Below are positions 1 through 12,100 of a stretch of DNA of 64,000 bases, piece by piece (the first letter of the stretch is position 1; each line of letters opens with the position of its first letter). The translations under genes were made by a program, and so were the position numbers. The notes under the pieces were generated by a model that was not told the origin of the DNA, did not search any database, and saw nothing but the letters and a program-made list of their open reading frames with translations. Location: positions 3,906,001 through 3,970,000 of the forward strand of contig NZ_CP041783.1 in the NCBI RefSeq assembly GCF_007567505.1. The letters run 5' to 3'. The stretch is from Shewanella donghaensis (GTDB taxonomy: Bacteria > Pseudomonadota > Gammaproteobacteria > Enterobacterales > Shewanellaceae).

Positions 1-929
1 GACTTGATAAATACTTATTTAGTGAGTTTTTTAACGAAAGGCAATCGCCGCTTTATACCATGGGCGCTTCATCTGGAGCCTGGCGTTTAAGCTGTTTAGC
101 ACAGAATAATCCCTTAAATTCCTATCATCGTTTTGAAGATAACTACATTGAACAACGTTACGAGACCGTGCCGTCTCGTCAAGAAGTTACCGAACAAGTT
201 GAGCGTGTCATTAGCGGTATTTTAGGCGCCGATGGTGCGATGGAAATCGTCAATAATCGTATTATACAAAGCCATTTTGTGGTGTGTAAGGCTAAGCATT
301 TAAATGCCGGTCGGTCTAAAGGTAAGTTGGCTGTAGGACTTGCCGCCACAGCATTATCGAATGCAATAAGTCGTCGAAGTTTAGGTTGGCACTTTGAGCG
401 ATTGGTGTTTAGTCATCAGCAAGTTAAATCCCCTTTTTCACAATTATCCGATCTGCCGACAGAGCATGCGCAACTGACTCGCAGCAATATCAATCAAGTA
501 TTGCTCGCGACAGGATCTATCCCATTATTATTAGCGCCAGTCACTCAAATTAATGGTGTGAGTGATGGTCATTATTATGATGGTGGTATTACGGACTATC
601 ATTTTGATATGCCGTTACACGAGGAAGAGGGCTTAAGTTTATATCCTCATTTTTACCCTTATATGAGCCCTGGTTGGTTCGATAAATCACTAAAGTGGCG
701 CCGCGCTAAAAAGCATTATCACAATGCACTTATTCTTGCTCCCACAGCTGAGTTTATCGCTTCTTTGCCATATCAAAAAATCCCCGATAGAGAAGATTTT
801 AAGCATCTTGATACTGATGCGCGAATTGCTTATTGGCGTGAGTCGGTTAAGCGCAGTGAGCAACTGGCTATTGAGTTTGCTGATATTGTTGCCAACCAAT
901 CAATGATGGATCATATCGAGCGACTCTAA
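1..929 (+). CDS. patatin-like phospholipase family protein (5' partial)
   Basis: The reading frame is open from base 3 through the stop at 927-929, so the gene starts before the window and the ATG at 60 is internal. The nucleophile-elbow motif GASSGA (a GxSxG form) follows that ATG, and the second dyad residue is visible in YYDGGITDYH, the DGG motif of patatin-like Ser-Asp lipases. The family hydrolyses acyl esters of lipids. The glycine-rich oxyanion segment expected before GASSGA lies outside the window. The substrate cannot be told from the sequence. No co-directional gene lies within 400 bases downstream, so it probably ends its transcript. Confidence 0.8.
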   Translation, partial: LDKYLFSEFFNERQSPLYTMGASSGAWRLSCLAQNNPLNSYHRFEDNYIEQRYETVPSRQEVTEQVERVISGILGADGAMEIVNNRIIQSHFVVCKAKHLNAGRSKGKLAVGLAATALSNAISRRSLGWHFERLVFSHQQVKSPFSQLSDLPTEHAQLTRSNINQVLLATGSIPLLLAPVTQINGVSDGHYYDGGITDYHFDMPLHEEEGLSLYPHFYPYMSPGWFDKSLKWRRAKKHYHNALILAPTAEFIASLPYQKIPDREDFKHLDTDARIAYWRESVKRSEQLAIEFADIVANQSMMDHIERL

Positions 930-1371
930 GTTACTTTTAGCTGCATTGAACTGTATTAGGCTATTTAAGCGGGATTTGAGACGTTTTATCCGTGTATTGT
1001 GCAAGCTTATGGCCTAGTTTGATCATTTATTGAAACTATTTCGTAAATACCCCTGTCTAATAATTAACCGTGTTTTACAAGTAGCCTTGCTTAATAAACC
1101 GTCTGGTAAATAACTCGCTTTGTTGTTGGTTAATTATTGGTTGTGAGCTGTGAGCTTGTCTCAGTTGCTCATTAAGCTAATCAAAAAGGCTGAAAATCTG
1201 CGCTATTCTCGCAAATATAGCGTTGGCTGCTAGACTTAATTATCTTTTAAATATGACAACTTGTTGATTTTTATTGCCCCTTGATGGCAGGTGCCGATAA
1301 CGCTGCAAGCTTTGCTCTAGTTGCCACAGTGGTTAATCGTGGCTGCTAGCATCGTTGTAATGGAGGTTGCT
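930..1371. other. intergenic region, nothing firm
   Basis: This stretch of about 440 bases separates the patatin-like gene from the Lon-domain gene. I see no coding sequence with a ribosome-binding site, no strong hairpin and no clear sigma-70 pair. The promoter of the Lon-domain gene presumably lies in its last 150 bases. Confidence 0.4.
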
Positions 1372-1950
1372 ATGCAAACGATAGAAATGACGCTATTTAT
1401 CCAAGAAGCGGTAATACTTCCTGGTGGTCGGCAAGAAATGAGGATGGTTTCTCCTCATCAGCTTGCTATGGTTGCTAGTGTGCTAAAAGGCCACTATCGA
1501 TTGGCGTTAGCAGCCACAAAAAGTAACAGTTATCCTCCTTGTTATGATATCGCCACAGAGTGTGAAATTATCGACTTTCATCAGCTAAGCGATGACTCAC
1601 TTAGTATTGTGCTGGAAGGACGACAACGGGTTAAAATTCTGTCAGCGGCGCAGTTGAAAGATCAAAGTTGGATTGCGCGGACCTTGCCTTGTCAAAATTG
1701 GCAACATGAGCCAATTGCTGAAGAGTTTGAAATCATCAGCGCAGCTTTAGAGCAGTTTTATGAAGTGAATCCCGACCTGTTAGACTTGTATAACCAAGTG
1801 CATTTAGAAGATGCTGCATGGGTGAGCCAGCGTTGGCTAGAGGTTTTACCTATGTATAATCGGGATAAGTTACTGTTAGTGGATCAACCCAATTGCCACA
1901 AGACAATGGACTTTGTACTGCAACTGCTTAAATCTCATGTGGATGGCTGA
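1372..1950 (+). CDS. LON peptidase substrate-binding domain protein
   Basis: The 192-residue product resembles the isolated N-terminal domain of Lon protease (LON_substr_bdg). It opens with MQTIEMTLFIQEAVILPGG, like the Lon start in which a short strand leads to the conserved LPG. It has the later segment SLSIVLEGRQRVKI, which matches the typical G-x-x-R-x-x-I core. There is no AAA+ or serine-lysine protease domain, so it is not a protease. Such stand-alone proteins are widespread and of unknown function, possibly substrate adaptors. The ATG at 1372 is chosen because GGAGG stands five bases before it; an open frame continues upstream to 1321 without such a site. Confidence 0.8.
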   Translation: MQTIEMTLFIQEAVILPGGRQEMRMVSPHQLAMVASVLKGHYRLALAATKSNSYPPCYDIATECEIIDFHQLSDDSLSIVLEGRQRVKILSAAQLKDQSWIARTLPCQNWQHEPIAEEFEIISAALEQFYEVNPDLLDLYNQVHLEDAAWVSQRWLEVLPMYNRDKLLLVDQPNCHKTMDFVLQLLKSHVDG

Positions 1951-2093
1951 TTTGTGTGTGCTTTCTTATGTTGTCGTTGTGCACTTACGGCATTTACCTT
2001 AATTCGGCAGTTTAAGTGCCTGCTTAAGTTCATTTATCTGCATATTGTCAGTTATACTAACCGATAATATTTAAGCTACTTATTAATTAACCT

Positions 2094-3110
2094 ATGTCGT
2101 CAGATACCTCTGCCAGAGCCGCTCAACCTTCTTATGTTGTTCTGCCACAAGTTGCTCATCCATCAAAAACCAAGCAATCTAACAATAGCGACATAGCAGC
2201 ATCTAAAGCTAATATATCAATGCCGAAAACCGTCGTTGAGTTTTTAGTGTCACACTTTTCTCGAATCCCTCAACAAGTATGGTTAAAGCGAATTGAAGCA
2301 GGCAAAGTGCATTGGGCTGATGGCAGTTTAATTACTCAAGATACTGCGTATCGTCCAGCGACAAGGGTATATTACTATCGAGAGGTTGAAGCTGAAACTA
2401 AGATCCCTTTCTTACAAAAAATATTGCACCAAGATGAACATTGCATATTGGTGTTTAAACCGCACTTTTTACCCGTCACCCCCAGCGGTAATTTTGTCAA
2501 TGAATGCCTTATCCATCGACTGAGAATCGCCACGGGTATTGATACTATTTCACCCGCACACCGACTTGATAGGCCAACTGCTGGCGTCATGCTAATGACG
2601 GTTAATCCTGAGACAAGACACGCATATCATAGCCTTTTCAGTGACGGGAAGATTAACAAGCAATATCAGGCAATTGCTGAAATTACGCCTGAATTAATGG
2701 CGCAGGATCAGGCCGGTGAATTGAAACTACCAATACACTGGACAGTTAAAAACCGCATGGTGAGATCCACTCCGAGCTTTTTAATGAAGGTGATAGAAGG
2801 TGAGGCGAATACCCATTCTGAAATTAGCCTGATTGCGATTAAGGGATCTAGAGGTTTGTTTGAACTGAGCCCGATAACGGGCAAAATGCATCAATTGAGA
2901 GTACATATGATGTCATTAGGTATGCCACTAGAAAATGATGCTAATTACCCCAACTTAGCTCCTAAAAGTGCAGATGACTTTAGTAAACCCCTGCGGTTAA
3001 TTGCTAAGAGATTGACCTTTACTGATCCCCTAAGCAATATAGAGAGAATGGTGAGTTGCCAGGGCTATGACGCTGAGTTTGATATTGTAGAAAATGATTC
3101 TCATCAATAA
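2094..3110 (+). CDS. RluA-family RNA pseudouridine synthase
   Basis: The 338-residue protein carries the RluA-family catalytic motif HRLDRPTAGVML (about residue 156), in which the Asp is the nucleophile that isomerises uridine to pseudouridine in rRNA or tRNA. The downstream KQYQAI (about residue 183) and the GKMHQLRVHM block (about 263) are the other conserved family segments. The first 45 residues are Ser/Ala/Lys-rich and look disordered. A short S4-like segment may follow at 46-95. The target nucleotide cannot be assigned, and the sequence is not an obvious RluC, RluD or TruC. The Shine-Dalgarno before the ATG is weak. Confidence 0.85.
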   Translation: MSSDTSARAAQPSYVVLPQVAHPSKTKQSNNSDIAASKANISMPKTVVEFLVSHFSRIPQQVWLKRIEAGKVHWADGSLITQDTAYRPATRVYYYREVEAETKIPFLQKILHQDEHCILVFKPHFLPVTPSGNFVNECLIHRLRIATGIDTISPAHRLDRPTAGVMLMTVNPETRHAYHSLFSDGKINKQYQAIAEITPELMAQDQAGELKLPIHWTVKNRMVRSTPSFLMKVIEGEANTHSEISLIAIKGSRGLFELSPITGKMHQLRVHMMSLGMPLENDANYPNLAPKSADDFSKPLRLIAKRLTFTDPLSNIERMVSCQGYDAEFDIVENDSHQ

Positions 3111-3176
3111 TGCCTAGTAAGCTGAGTTTTAAAATTCATCAATATAGATACTAGATAAAATGGAATTTACTAAATC

Positions 3177-4712
3177 ATGGAAAGAATTAAATGTGTTGCT
3201 GTATTCGCCATCTTTTTTGTGGTCTTTATTTTTGGCAGCAAAGCAATTGATAACATTATTGCTGATGAGCTCATTAATAGAGACGCCTCAATATTATCCG
3301 AAAAGCTGATTATGTACATTAGGGATTCAGCTGAAGATTTAAGAGCACTGCCAGCACTTGATGATCAATTTGAATGCACGTCAGAAACCAGGGCATTATT
3401 GAGAAAAACTATTTTTCAATCAACGTTTATCCGCTGGACAGCGGTGATGGATAACCTCAATGTGCTGTGTTCTTCTGAAGATATTGTCAGGGATTACGAC
3501 TCTCTCGCTAAGCATAAAATTGGCGAGAATTTAAATATGGCCGTCATGGATAAAGACGATTCAGATCTACATGAATTATTTTTATCGCATAATTCCGGTC
3601 AATTAAAATATGTGGCCAGTATCGTACCGATGAATCCACGATATTTTGTCCACGTATATTGCGAGGATTGTTTAGAATATACCATTACCATTGATGGCCT
3701 TAATGACAACCTTGCCGCTGTGCCAGTTCTGGAGTTTGGCTTTGATGAATTTGAAGGTGCACATGTTGTTACTGAAAAAATCACCCATAAAAATGAGTAT
3801 TATATCGCCACCTTTACTTTATCTGGTAATGAGGAATATCTTGCTCAATATCAATCTTTAAATTGGTGGGTGAGTGGCTTTATTAGTTTCTGGTTGGCTT
3901 TAGGTGTTGCTGTGGCCTATTGGTACTGGAGAAATGCTTATGGTTCAACGCGTTCACACATAAGAAATGCGATAAAGCATAATGAGTTTATTCCATTTTT
4001 TCAGCCTGTTATCAATGGGAATACTAACGAACTGGTTGGTGTTGAAGTCTTAATGCGTTGGCGCCAAGCTAACGGTGATTTAATTCCCCCTAATCAGTTT
4101 ATCCCATTCGCAGAATCCGCCGGTCTTATTGTTGATATGACATACTCTATGCTTGATGTTATGGCGGAAGATATACATAAAATGGGTCATCAAGTTAAGC
4201 CACTATTCTTTAGTATTAACATCGTTCCAGCACATTTGCATGATGATAAGCTGTATGTCTATATCAAGGCATTAATCGCATCTGGAAAGTTAGGCCAACA
4301 CCGGATTTCATTAGAGATAACTGAGCGCCAACCTATTACGGATTTAGTTAAAGCACGTCAGATGCTTGATTATTTTTATGCGATAGACGTGGATTTAAAG
4401 TTGGATGATGCCGGAATGGGCTATGGCGGTTTCAGCTATGTGCAAAAGTTAGGTATTAGCACATTAAAAATTGATAAAGCCTTTATTGATACTATTGGCG
4501 TTAAAGATAACTTCAATGAAAAAACCCTCGATGCCATTATTTCTTTTGCGAAAAAGTCCGGTTTAAGTGTGATTGCTGAAGGAGTGGAAACAGAGCAGCA
4601 GTTAACGTATTTAAAAACCCAAGGCGTTGATTTAATCCAAGGCTATTTCTTCTCAAAACCGCTGGATGCAGATGACTTTTTTGAGCACTATAGTTCGTTA
4701 GTCGCTTCGTAA
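3177..4712 (+). CDS. CSS-motif EAL c-di-GMP phosphodiesterase
   Basis: The 511-residue membrane protein has a TM segment at about residues 7-24, a periplasmic domain with the CSS tripeptide (NVLCSSED, about residue 100), a second TM at about 233-252 and a C-terminal EAL domain. In enteric CSS-EAL proteins the periplasmic cysteines are redox-sensitive and control the hydrolysis of c-di-GMP to pGpG. Catalytic residues are present: EVLMRW (about 290), SINIVP, LEITERQ (about 380), KLDDAGMGYGG (about 407), LKIDKAF (430), AEGVE (467) and QGYFFSKP (488). The loop-6 segment reads DDAGMGYGG rather than the usual DDFGTGYSS, a mild deviation. Activity is likely but not proven. Confidence 0.9.
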   Translation: MERIKCVAVFAIFFVVFIFGSKAIDNIIADELINRDASILSEKLIMYIRDSAEDLRALPALDDQFECTSETRALLRKTIFQSTFIRWTAVMDNLNVLCSSEDIVRDYDSLAKHKIGENLNMAVMDKDDSDLHELFLSHNSGQLKYVASIVPMNPRYFVHVYCEDCLEYTITIDGLNDNLAAVPVLEFGFDEFEGAHVVTEKITHKNEYYIATFTLSGNEEYLAQYQSLNWWVSGFISFWLALGVAVAYWYWRNAYGSTRSHIRNAIKHNEFIPFFQPVINGNTNELVGVEVLMRWRQANGDLIPPNQFIPFAESAGLIVDMTYSMLDVMAEDIHKMGHQVKPLFFSINIVPAHLHDDKLYVYIKALIASGKLGQHRISLEITERQPITDLVKARQMLDYFYAIDVDLKLDDAGMGYGGFSYVQKLGISTLKIDKAFIDTIGVKDNFNEKTLDAIISFAKKSGLSVIAEGVETEQQLTYLKTQGVDLIQGYFFSKPLDADDFFEHYSSLVAS

Positions 4713-5047
4713 AAGAAGGCGGATTACAGGTCAATTATTGGTTGATTATGGGTTAATTCAGCAATGTACTCGATAAAAGATTGCTTAATCAACAATTACT
4801 CAACCTGATAATCGTCAACCATTAGGTTGAGTTACATTTAGATATTTATACTGCGGTCATGTTTTTCTTGCAAATAAAATGCGCTAACAATCACCGTGGT
4901 GTTATCGAACTGTCATTGCAATGCTTAAAGCTTTACCCATTTTGATTATTTGATAAAAATAGATTGAGTGACTTACTTGAAACGCTAGACTGAACTTGGG
5001 TTAATTGAATTCCCATTGAACGTTTTCTGGTTGATTAAGGGGCTATT
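4713..5047. other. intergenic region with an 8-bp inverted repeat
   Basis: The gap between the EAL gene and the lpxR-like gene holds CTCAACCT (4799-4806) and its complement AGGTTGAG (4824-4831), separated by 17 bases and without a following T-run, so it is at best a weak terminator. A 28-codon frame at 4859 has no ribosome-binding site and is not called. Confidence 0.3.
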
Positions 5048-6040
5048 TTGGGTAACAAAGACATAACTGCAGTATCGTTGCTATTAATGGCATCCACGAT
5101 GTTCATGCCCAATATTGTCAATGCCGATCAACTTTATTTTAGCTTTGATAATGATATCGTTACCGGCGCAGATGGTGATTACTCCAATGGTTTTGTCATT
5201 GGTTGGCATGCAAAGCCAGAACAAAATTTTTCAGCGGCTGCATCGGTCTTTCAATGGCAGTCTGCACTTTTATTCCCTCAACAAACACAGCAAACACATC
5301 GTGGTGCTCAGTTATATAGCCGAATGTGGACTCCTACCGAAATCGCCTATGACTATCCGCAAGCACAAGAAAGACCTTATGCAGGTCTATTGGAGTTAGA
5401 AAGTTATACCGGTGTGTTTAGCCCATCACTGGCACAAAAAAATTGGTTGTCTGTTGGTGTTATGGGGCCTGCATCTGGTGCTGAAATGCTGCAATCAGTG
5501 GTGCATAAAATCACTTCATCGACTAAACCGGGTGGCTGGGATTACCAAATAGAGAATCAGCTGACATTTCAACTTGCTTACGAAGTCGAAGCTTTACTCA
5601 CTCGTCAGCAAGCATTTGAAAATAGTCAGTGGGATTTAAGCGCATTTAATCATTCGATGGCGGGGAATTTTCGTTCTCAATCGAGTGTCGGTCTCACCTT
5701 GCGTTGGGGGGATGACTTAGACCAAACCTTTGGCCAACTTTCAAGTCAGGCTGGTCACTTAGGAAATTATACTCATTCCGCTAACTCTGATGGAAGCTGG
5801 ACGGCTTATGCAAGGGTACAGGCTGGATATCGGTTTAATGATTTAACCATTGATGGTGATTTACCTTATGAGTCAGCGCTTGAAATCAAGCATGAACAAG
5901 CGCAAGCAAGTTTAGGGGTGATATGGGCGTTTCCCACATGGTCTGTGAGTTGGAGTTTTGATTTTTATAGCAAAGAATATCAGTCTGATGTGGACGATTG
6001 GCATGGTTATGGGGTGATAAGCTATAGTAAAGTGCTTTAA
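5048..6040 (+). CDS. LpxR-family lipid A 3'-O-deacylase
   Basis: The 330-residue outer-membrane barrel matches the LpxR (DUF2219) family, which removes the 3'-acyloxyacyl chain of lipid A. A signal peptide of about 26 residues ends at NIVNA/DQ. The mature start contains FSFDNDIVTGADGDYSNG, the family's Asn/Asp-rich active-site segment, followed by the conserved QERPYAGLLELES. The chain ends in alternating aromatic beta-strands (SWSFDFYSKEY, YGVISYSKVL). The start is a TTG preceded by AAGGGG; the internal ATG codons would remove part of the signal peptide. Salmonella LpxR is about the same size. It converges with the adhesin operon over a hairpin. Confidence 0.85.
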   Translation: MGNKDITAVSLLLMASTMFMPNIVNADQLYFSFDNDIVTGADGDYSNGFVIGWHAKPEQNFSAAASVFQWQSALLFPQQTQQTHRGAQLYSRMWTPTEIAYDYPQAQERPYAGLLELESYTGVFSPSLAQKNWLSVGVMGPASGAEMLQSVVHKITSSTKPGGWDYQIENQLTFQLAYEVEALLTRQQAFENSQWDLSAFNHSMAGNFRSQSSVGLTLRWGDDLDQTFGQLSSQAGHLGNYTHSANSDGSWTAYARVQAGYRFNDLTIDGDLPYESALEIKHEQAQASLGVIWAFPTWSVSWSFDFYSKEYQSDVDDWHGYGVISYSKVL

Positions 6041-6082
6041 TTTTATTCAATAATCTTCGCAGTTATTTAGCTCATCTCCAAC

Positions 6083-6118
6083 GCACTTAAACTCAACATT
6101 ATTGTTGAGTTTAAGTGC
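6083..6118. terminator. 16-bp hairpin between convergent genes
   Basis: A perfect inverted repeat with 16-bp arms (6083-6098 and 6103-6118) and a TTAT loop lies between the lpxR-like gene and the 3' end of the adhesin operon. It has no long T-run on either strand, but its position and stability suggest a bidirectional terminator. Confidence 0.6.
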
Positions 6119-6161
6119 CGTGTTTACCTGAGAGTGTCAACTCGGACGGTTGTATCAGTCG

Positions 6162-9100
6162 CTAAAACTGATTATGCATATCGTTTAATGCTTGATGAAG
6201 TAAGTCATCATCATTAGCTTGATTAGCATCATGTTGTGCTATCGAATCGTCATTTGGATTGTGTTCTTCCAGTTGCTGATGATCATTTTTATCATCATCT
6301 AATGGGTTTTCAAAGGCATCGACTTGGCTGGTATCAAGCATATCTGTTTGTGGATCGCTGCTACTTAACGCGTGCATATCAGGCAAACCTGCAATGGATG
6401 GTAAATCAGTGGCAGGGGCAACATCGGTGTGACTTAAACCTACCATTTGTAAGTAGTGATCGATTGGCGCACTTGCTGTTGCGCTCATTGCTGCAGCAGG
6501 TTGTGATATTGGTATTGGCTCTGATTCAGTATGAGCAGAGCCATCATTTGAGGGCTCCTGCTCGGTATTATCTTGTTTAGTATCATTCTGCTCAGCGCTA
6601 TCCTGCTTAATAGCATTTAGCTCAGTATTTTTATCTTGCTCAGTATTAGCATCTGCACCATCAACAACGATATCGTTTAAGTTTATGCTGACCTCAGTAA
6701 TGGCTTCACTCTGAGGCTCATCATGGGCATCAGCTGCTGAAGGTTGGGGCGATACAGGGTGACTAAAGGTTGGAGTCACCGTCATATCGAGCACTTCAGA
6801 ACCTAATGTCAGCTTACCACTATGGCCTGGTCCACGGCTTAATATGCTCACTTGAACATGCATGATGACATCATCATGATGTGATCCCTGCAGCGCAACC
6901 TCAAACTTATCCTCGTGCACGCCAACATTGGTGGCTGAGCCATGGGGACCAGTATGGGTGTCGGCATGTTCTTGGTAGTTTAACTGACCTGTTTTGGGGT
7001 TTATCGATAAAGTACCCCATTGGCTGGTAAAGGAGGTTTGATAATGGCCATTAACCAATATTTTCCAACCTTGCTCGGCAACAGGAACTGGTGTTTGTGT
7101 TGGCAGTAACGTAGGTGCACCCAAAGATGCACCGATATGATGGCTGCCTGGTGGGGCAGTCACCACGATAGGTTCAGGTTTTGCTCCAGCGGCGATATTG
7201 AGTGCTGAATTAACGTTACCGTGCTCATCCGTCATGATGGCTTTGACTATGCTGCTGGGCGCCACTTCAAGGGCGATACCGTGGGCTAAACTGTTGGCGT
7301 CCAGTACATGGTCAACGCCGTTAATATTAAGATGCTCCCCGACTTGTGCGTCAGTTGCTGCATGAATTGTCGCGGTAATCGTACCTGCATGACCTTGAGC
7401 GATTTCGGCTTTACTGTATGCGTTGTCATTGCCTGGGCTTTCGAAGGTAATGGTTGGCATACCGACTTGTGTGTCGCTGCTATAGTGCATGACTTGGCTG
7501 GCGTTAGCTGGATTACCTGCGCTGTCAGTAGTTACAACACTAGCTGTTATTGATGAACTCGATGCTAATTCAATGCCTGCGATGTTGACGCTAAAGTGGC
7601 CACTGGCATCAACGGTTGCACTATAGCTATGTTGCTCGACGACTAGACTGACACTATCACCTTGATGTGTATCGCCACTGACTTGACCTGTCACGCTGAT
7701 ATCCGCGCCACTCTCTTGTGCGTTAATCACATTATCGCTAGTGATGGGGTCAAGCTTGATAGTTGAGCTGGCTTGAGTATCAACTTGAATATCAACGACT
7801 GATGATACTGCAGGTAATATTGATGATGGTGCTAGGGCTTTGGCTGACAGATTATGAAGCCCTTCAGCTAAGCTCGATAAGGTCGCGTTATAGTCGCCAC
7901 TGGCATTAGATAGCGCATGACCCACCGGAGTATTTCCGTCATAAATTGTGACCGTTGAGAACGGAATATCAGTATGACCTGTGACGGTTGGTGTGGTGTC
8001 ATTAGTTAAGTCATCATGATTGCTACTACCTGAGTCGCTAGTGGCGCTGAGATCGATACTGACATGGTTGCTGGGTGGAGTTGCAACGCTATGCCCAGTG
8101 GGCAGCGTGTTGCTAACTATAGGTTGGTTAGTAACACTGCTACTGATGACAAGGGTACCTGCTGTTGTGCTGCTCACCGTGGCCTCGGCACTAAAGCTGA
8201 TATATTTGCTCGCAACGCCGCCATGGTGATCGCTTACTTGTACTTCAAATACGTCAACACCGCTATAGGTTGCAGTGGCAGGATTATAGTTCATCTGTGC
8301 GACTGAGTTGTTTTGGGTATAGGTGTAGGCGCCGCTGTCAGGGTCAATAGACAGGCTACCAAACTGGCCAGTTAGCTGCGGCGCTGAGAAGCTAAGCGTG
8401 TCACCGGTATCTACGTCAGTCGCCACTAAATGGCCTTGAGTGTGGCTGGTTTGATTGATGCTAAGGAGCGGTTGGTCATTGACTGCAGTCACGGTTAGCA
8501 CCGCAGTATGGGCTGCGGAGTCTTGATGACCGTCGCTAGCAACGTAACTGAAATGTGCATCACCATTAAAATTTGCCGCAGGTTTGAAAATTAGCTTATC
8601 AATATCGTTAGCATCGATAGCTTGCCCTTGTGTTACTCCATGACCATTTAGCCACAATGAGCCAGTGGCCGGATCGGGCAGCTGATTAATGCTCAAATGA
8701 TCAAATGCATCACTATCGCTATCTTGATAGCCAAAACTTGCCGCAGTAAATTGAAAGTCAGTATCTTCTGCAGTGCTGGCTGTGAATGTTTGTACCCTTG
8801 GCTGGTGGTTGGCATTGATATGGATATCTAGCATATTTTGACTATTGTCTTGATAGTCGCCATGGGTATCAACAACACGATAGATAAACCCTGGCGTATC
8901 GCCACTAAAGCTTGGATCGGGGGTAAAGGTATAGTCACCATTACTGGCTATAGTGATATGACCAACACCTTTGATGTTGGCATCTTGCCCAGAGTGAACG
9001 GTCACATAGTGCTGCGTGGTTGGATCTTTAAACTGTAGATCTTGTAATACTAACTGCGCACCGTCATCCACGTCAGTAGCACCTTGCAGTAAGTTACCCG

Positions 9101-12100
9101 TTACCGGTCCACTAAATTGTGCTGAATTGGCATCAAAGGAATGGATTAAAGGTTTATCACTGGTTCCGACTATAACCACTTCAGCTTGCTGACTTGATTG
9201 ATGCGTTGAGCTACCTGCGCCTTCTTGCAGCTGGTAGTTGACCCAAATCTTGTGTTGAGCCCCATTAGCAAGGTGATCGTACGCTGCATTAGCAGGGTCA
9301 ACCTCCAAAGTATGTCCGTCTGCGCCAAGGCTAAATCCCGCTGGAATTTGACTGTTAAAATTGACGCCATCGGTAGAGTATTGCAGCTGACTAATACCGT
9401 TACCTTGAATACCAGCGAAGAGATCTAGGCCTTGCGTCGCCCCAGCTTCTTGCAGCTGTAAACTTGGGGTATCGCTGTGGCCATTGATGGTAATTGCTAT
9501 GGTTTGGCTAGCAGTACCATCGGGCGAAGTCACCGTTATTGTGTCTGTTAATTGCTGCCCAGCGCTCAACATATTAACCAGGGGCGAGGCGTTATTAAGC
9601 GCATAATGCCAACTGCCATCTTGATCGACTGTGAGCTGACCATATTGGCCGGATATTTGAGTATTACTGGCAAATTTATCTTCGCTAGCATCGGGGTCGA
9701 CCAAGGTCAACTGGCCAGATATCACGCTGGTGGCCGAATCTTCAGTAATTGAAGCGCTAGTGCTTGATTGCGTCTGTCCATCAATGGTAGCTGCATCATT
9801 GACTGGGCTAATGTGCAGCGTGTTGCTTGCTTTAACTGAATCTACATGGCCGTCGTTAACGGTGTATGAAAAGCCTACATCACCATTAAAGTTATGTGCT
9901 GGCACAAATTGTAGTTTGCTTATATCGCCTGCAGCAATCACCTGATTGGCGCTAATAGCTTGGCCATCCAGCATAAATTTACCCTGCAGCGGGTCGGGTA
10001 AGTCCGTTATGGAAACTGAATGTAGCGTATCTTTGTTATCGACATCAGTGAATCCAAACTGGTTGGCTTGCATTTGATAGCTGATATCTTCACTGCCGTC
10101 AGCTAGTGTGTGAACACTAATGGCAGGAGCATCGTTAGTACCGACCACATCAACGGTAATGTTATGGGTATCGCCGCCTCTTGAGCGCACTTGGTAAGTG
10201 ACTTGAATTGTTTCACCTTCAGCAAGATGATTTAAGTTGGCATTAGGTACCGAGTAGGTCCAATCGCCCGCACGGCCGATACTTAAATGACCATGCAAAG
10301 GATCGCTAACGGCTTGCACATTTCTGCTTGCGACAAACGCGCTTTCATTAGCATCAGGATCAGTGACATTGAGTACACCTGACACTGCCACGCTTTGGTC
10401 TGCATCTCCTTCAACGTGTCGATCTTCTTTAATCGCGCCGCTGTCAGTATGGCTGAATGTTGCGGCATCACCTACTGCTGCAAGGGTGGTTGTAGCACCT
10501 GTATGAGTGAGGCCGCCATGAGCATCTTTCACGTCATAGGTGAAATGGACTTGACCGTTGTAGTCTTTTTCAGGGGTAAAGCTGAAACTGCCATCGGCAT
10601 TAATCGCAATAGAGCCATGATCGGGGTGTAGATTTTCAATGGTGAGCAAGCCGATATCATTGTTATCAACATCAACAGTATTGGTAAGTAACTGTGCTAG
10701 GGTAATCGTTTGGCGAGTATCTTCAGTTCCAGCATTTAACTGTACTTCTGACGAGCAATAAGGTCGGTCATTACTACCATGAATAGTGATTACAATGTCA
10801 TGAGTTGTGCCGTCCGCTGACGTTATTGTGACAGTATCGGTTAAGCTTTGCCCTTGACCTAGTTTATCAATTGTTCTGCCTGTTGCATCCTGGCCTATTG
10901 ATGCGTAATAGCTCCAATCGCCATTGGTTTGTAATATGACCTGACCATAACTTCCGTGATAAACACCTGTTTGAGCATGGGCTTCACCGCTATCGGCATC
11001 GTTGATATTAAGGTGGCCGTCGGTATGGATTTGATCATTCCAAAGCTTGCCAATATTGCCATGTTGATGATCGGGCGAGCGATCCCCCACAGAGCTATTA
11101 GTGACTGTTCCATCGGCAGCAGTAAAACTATGCCCTTCATGTACATCGCCTGTGCTATCACCGCTAAATGTTGCAACATCTTGTGAGGCTGTTAACGTCA
11201 GTCCAGCTTGGGTATGGGTGATGCCACCATGCGCGTCTTTGATGTCATAGTTAAATTGCACGGCACCGTTATAATCTTTTTCCGGTGAGAAGGTGAATGT
11301 ACCGTCTTTATTATCGATAACCGTTCCATGATCAGCCACTAAATTGGCAATACTTAATTGGCCCACATCATTGTGATCAATGTCTGTTGCGTTGGCGAGT
11401 AGCTCAACCGTGCTCAGTTGCATGCTAGTGTCTTCAATTCCCGAAACTATGCGAACTTCGGCGGAAACAACTGGCGCATCATTGGTGCCATGAACTGTTA
11501 CAGTGATATTTTGATGTGCGCTACCGTCGATAGACTCAACAGAAAATGTTTTTTGGTAAGATTCGCCTTGACCCAAATGCTGAACTTTTGCGTTGTCGAT
11601 AGTGTAAGCCCAGTTACCGCGAGGATTGATGTAAAAATTCCCTCCTTCTGGTGTCGCTATATTTTGTGCAATAAAACCTGCTTGATCATGGTCGGGATCG
11701 ATCACATGTAAATTTCCCCCACTCCATATTTGATCAGGTGTGCTTGCTGAAGTGCGATCTTCATAGGCATGTTCAGTGAAACTAGATCCGGGTGAAACTT
11801 CAATTCTTGCTTGGTTATCTTCGCCAATCACTTTCACCATGATTGTCAGCTTCTGACCGTCACTGGTTTCAACTTCATAGGGGATCTGCATCGATTCGCC
11901 AGTTTTTAAACTAGCAACTTGATCACTGGCGCTTCGATTAAGAGCTGACTGTAAACTAAAGTCATAGGACCCGTTTGGATAAACATTAAAATAACCCGGG
12001 TCGTAGCCTTGTCCCAAATAAGTACCACTATGGATAAATTGTGTATTATCGCCACTATCCGGATCGATAAGCTGAAGATTTCCTCTGTACACATTATGTT

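Noticed and set aside
4859..4945. 28-codon frame between the EAL and lpxR-like genes
   Set aside because: No ribosome-binding site and no recognisable features.
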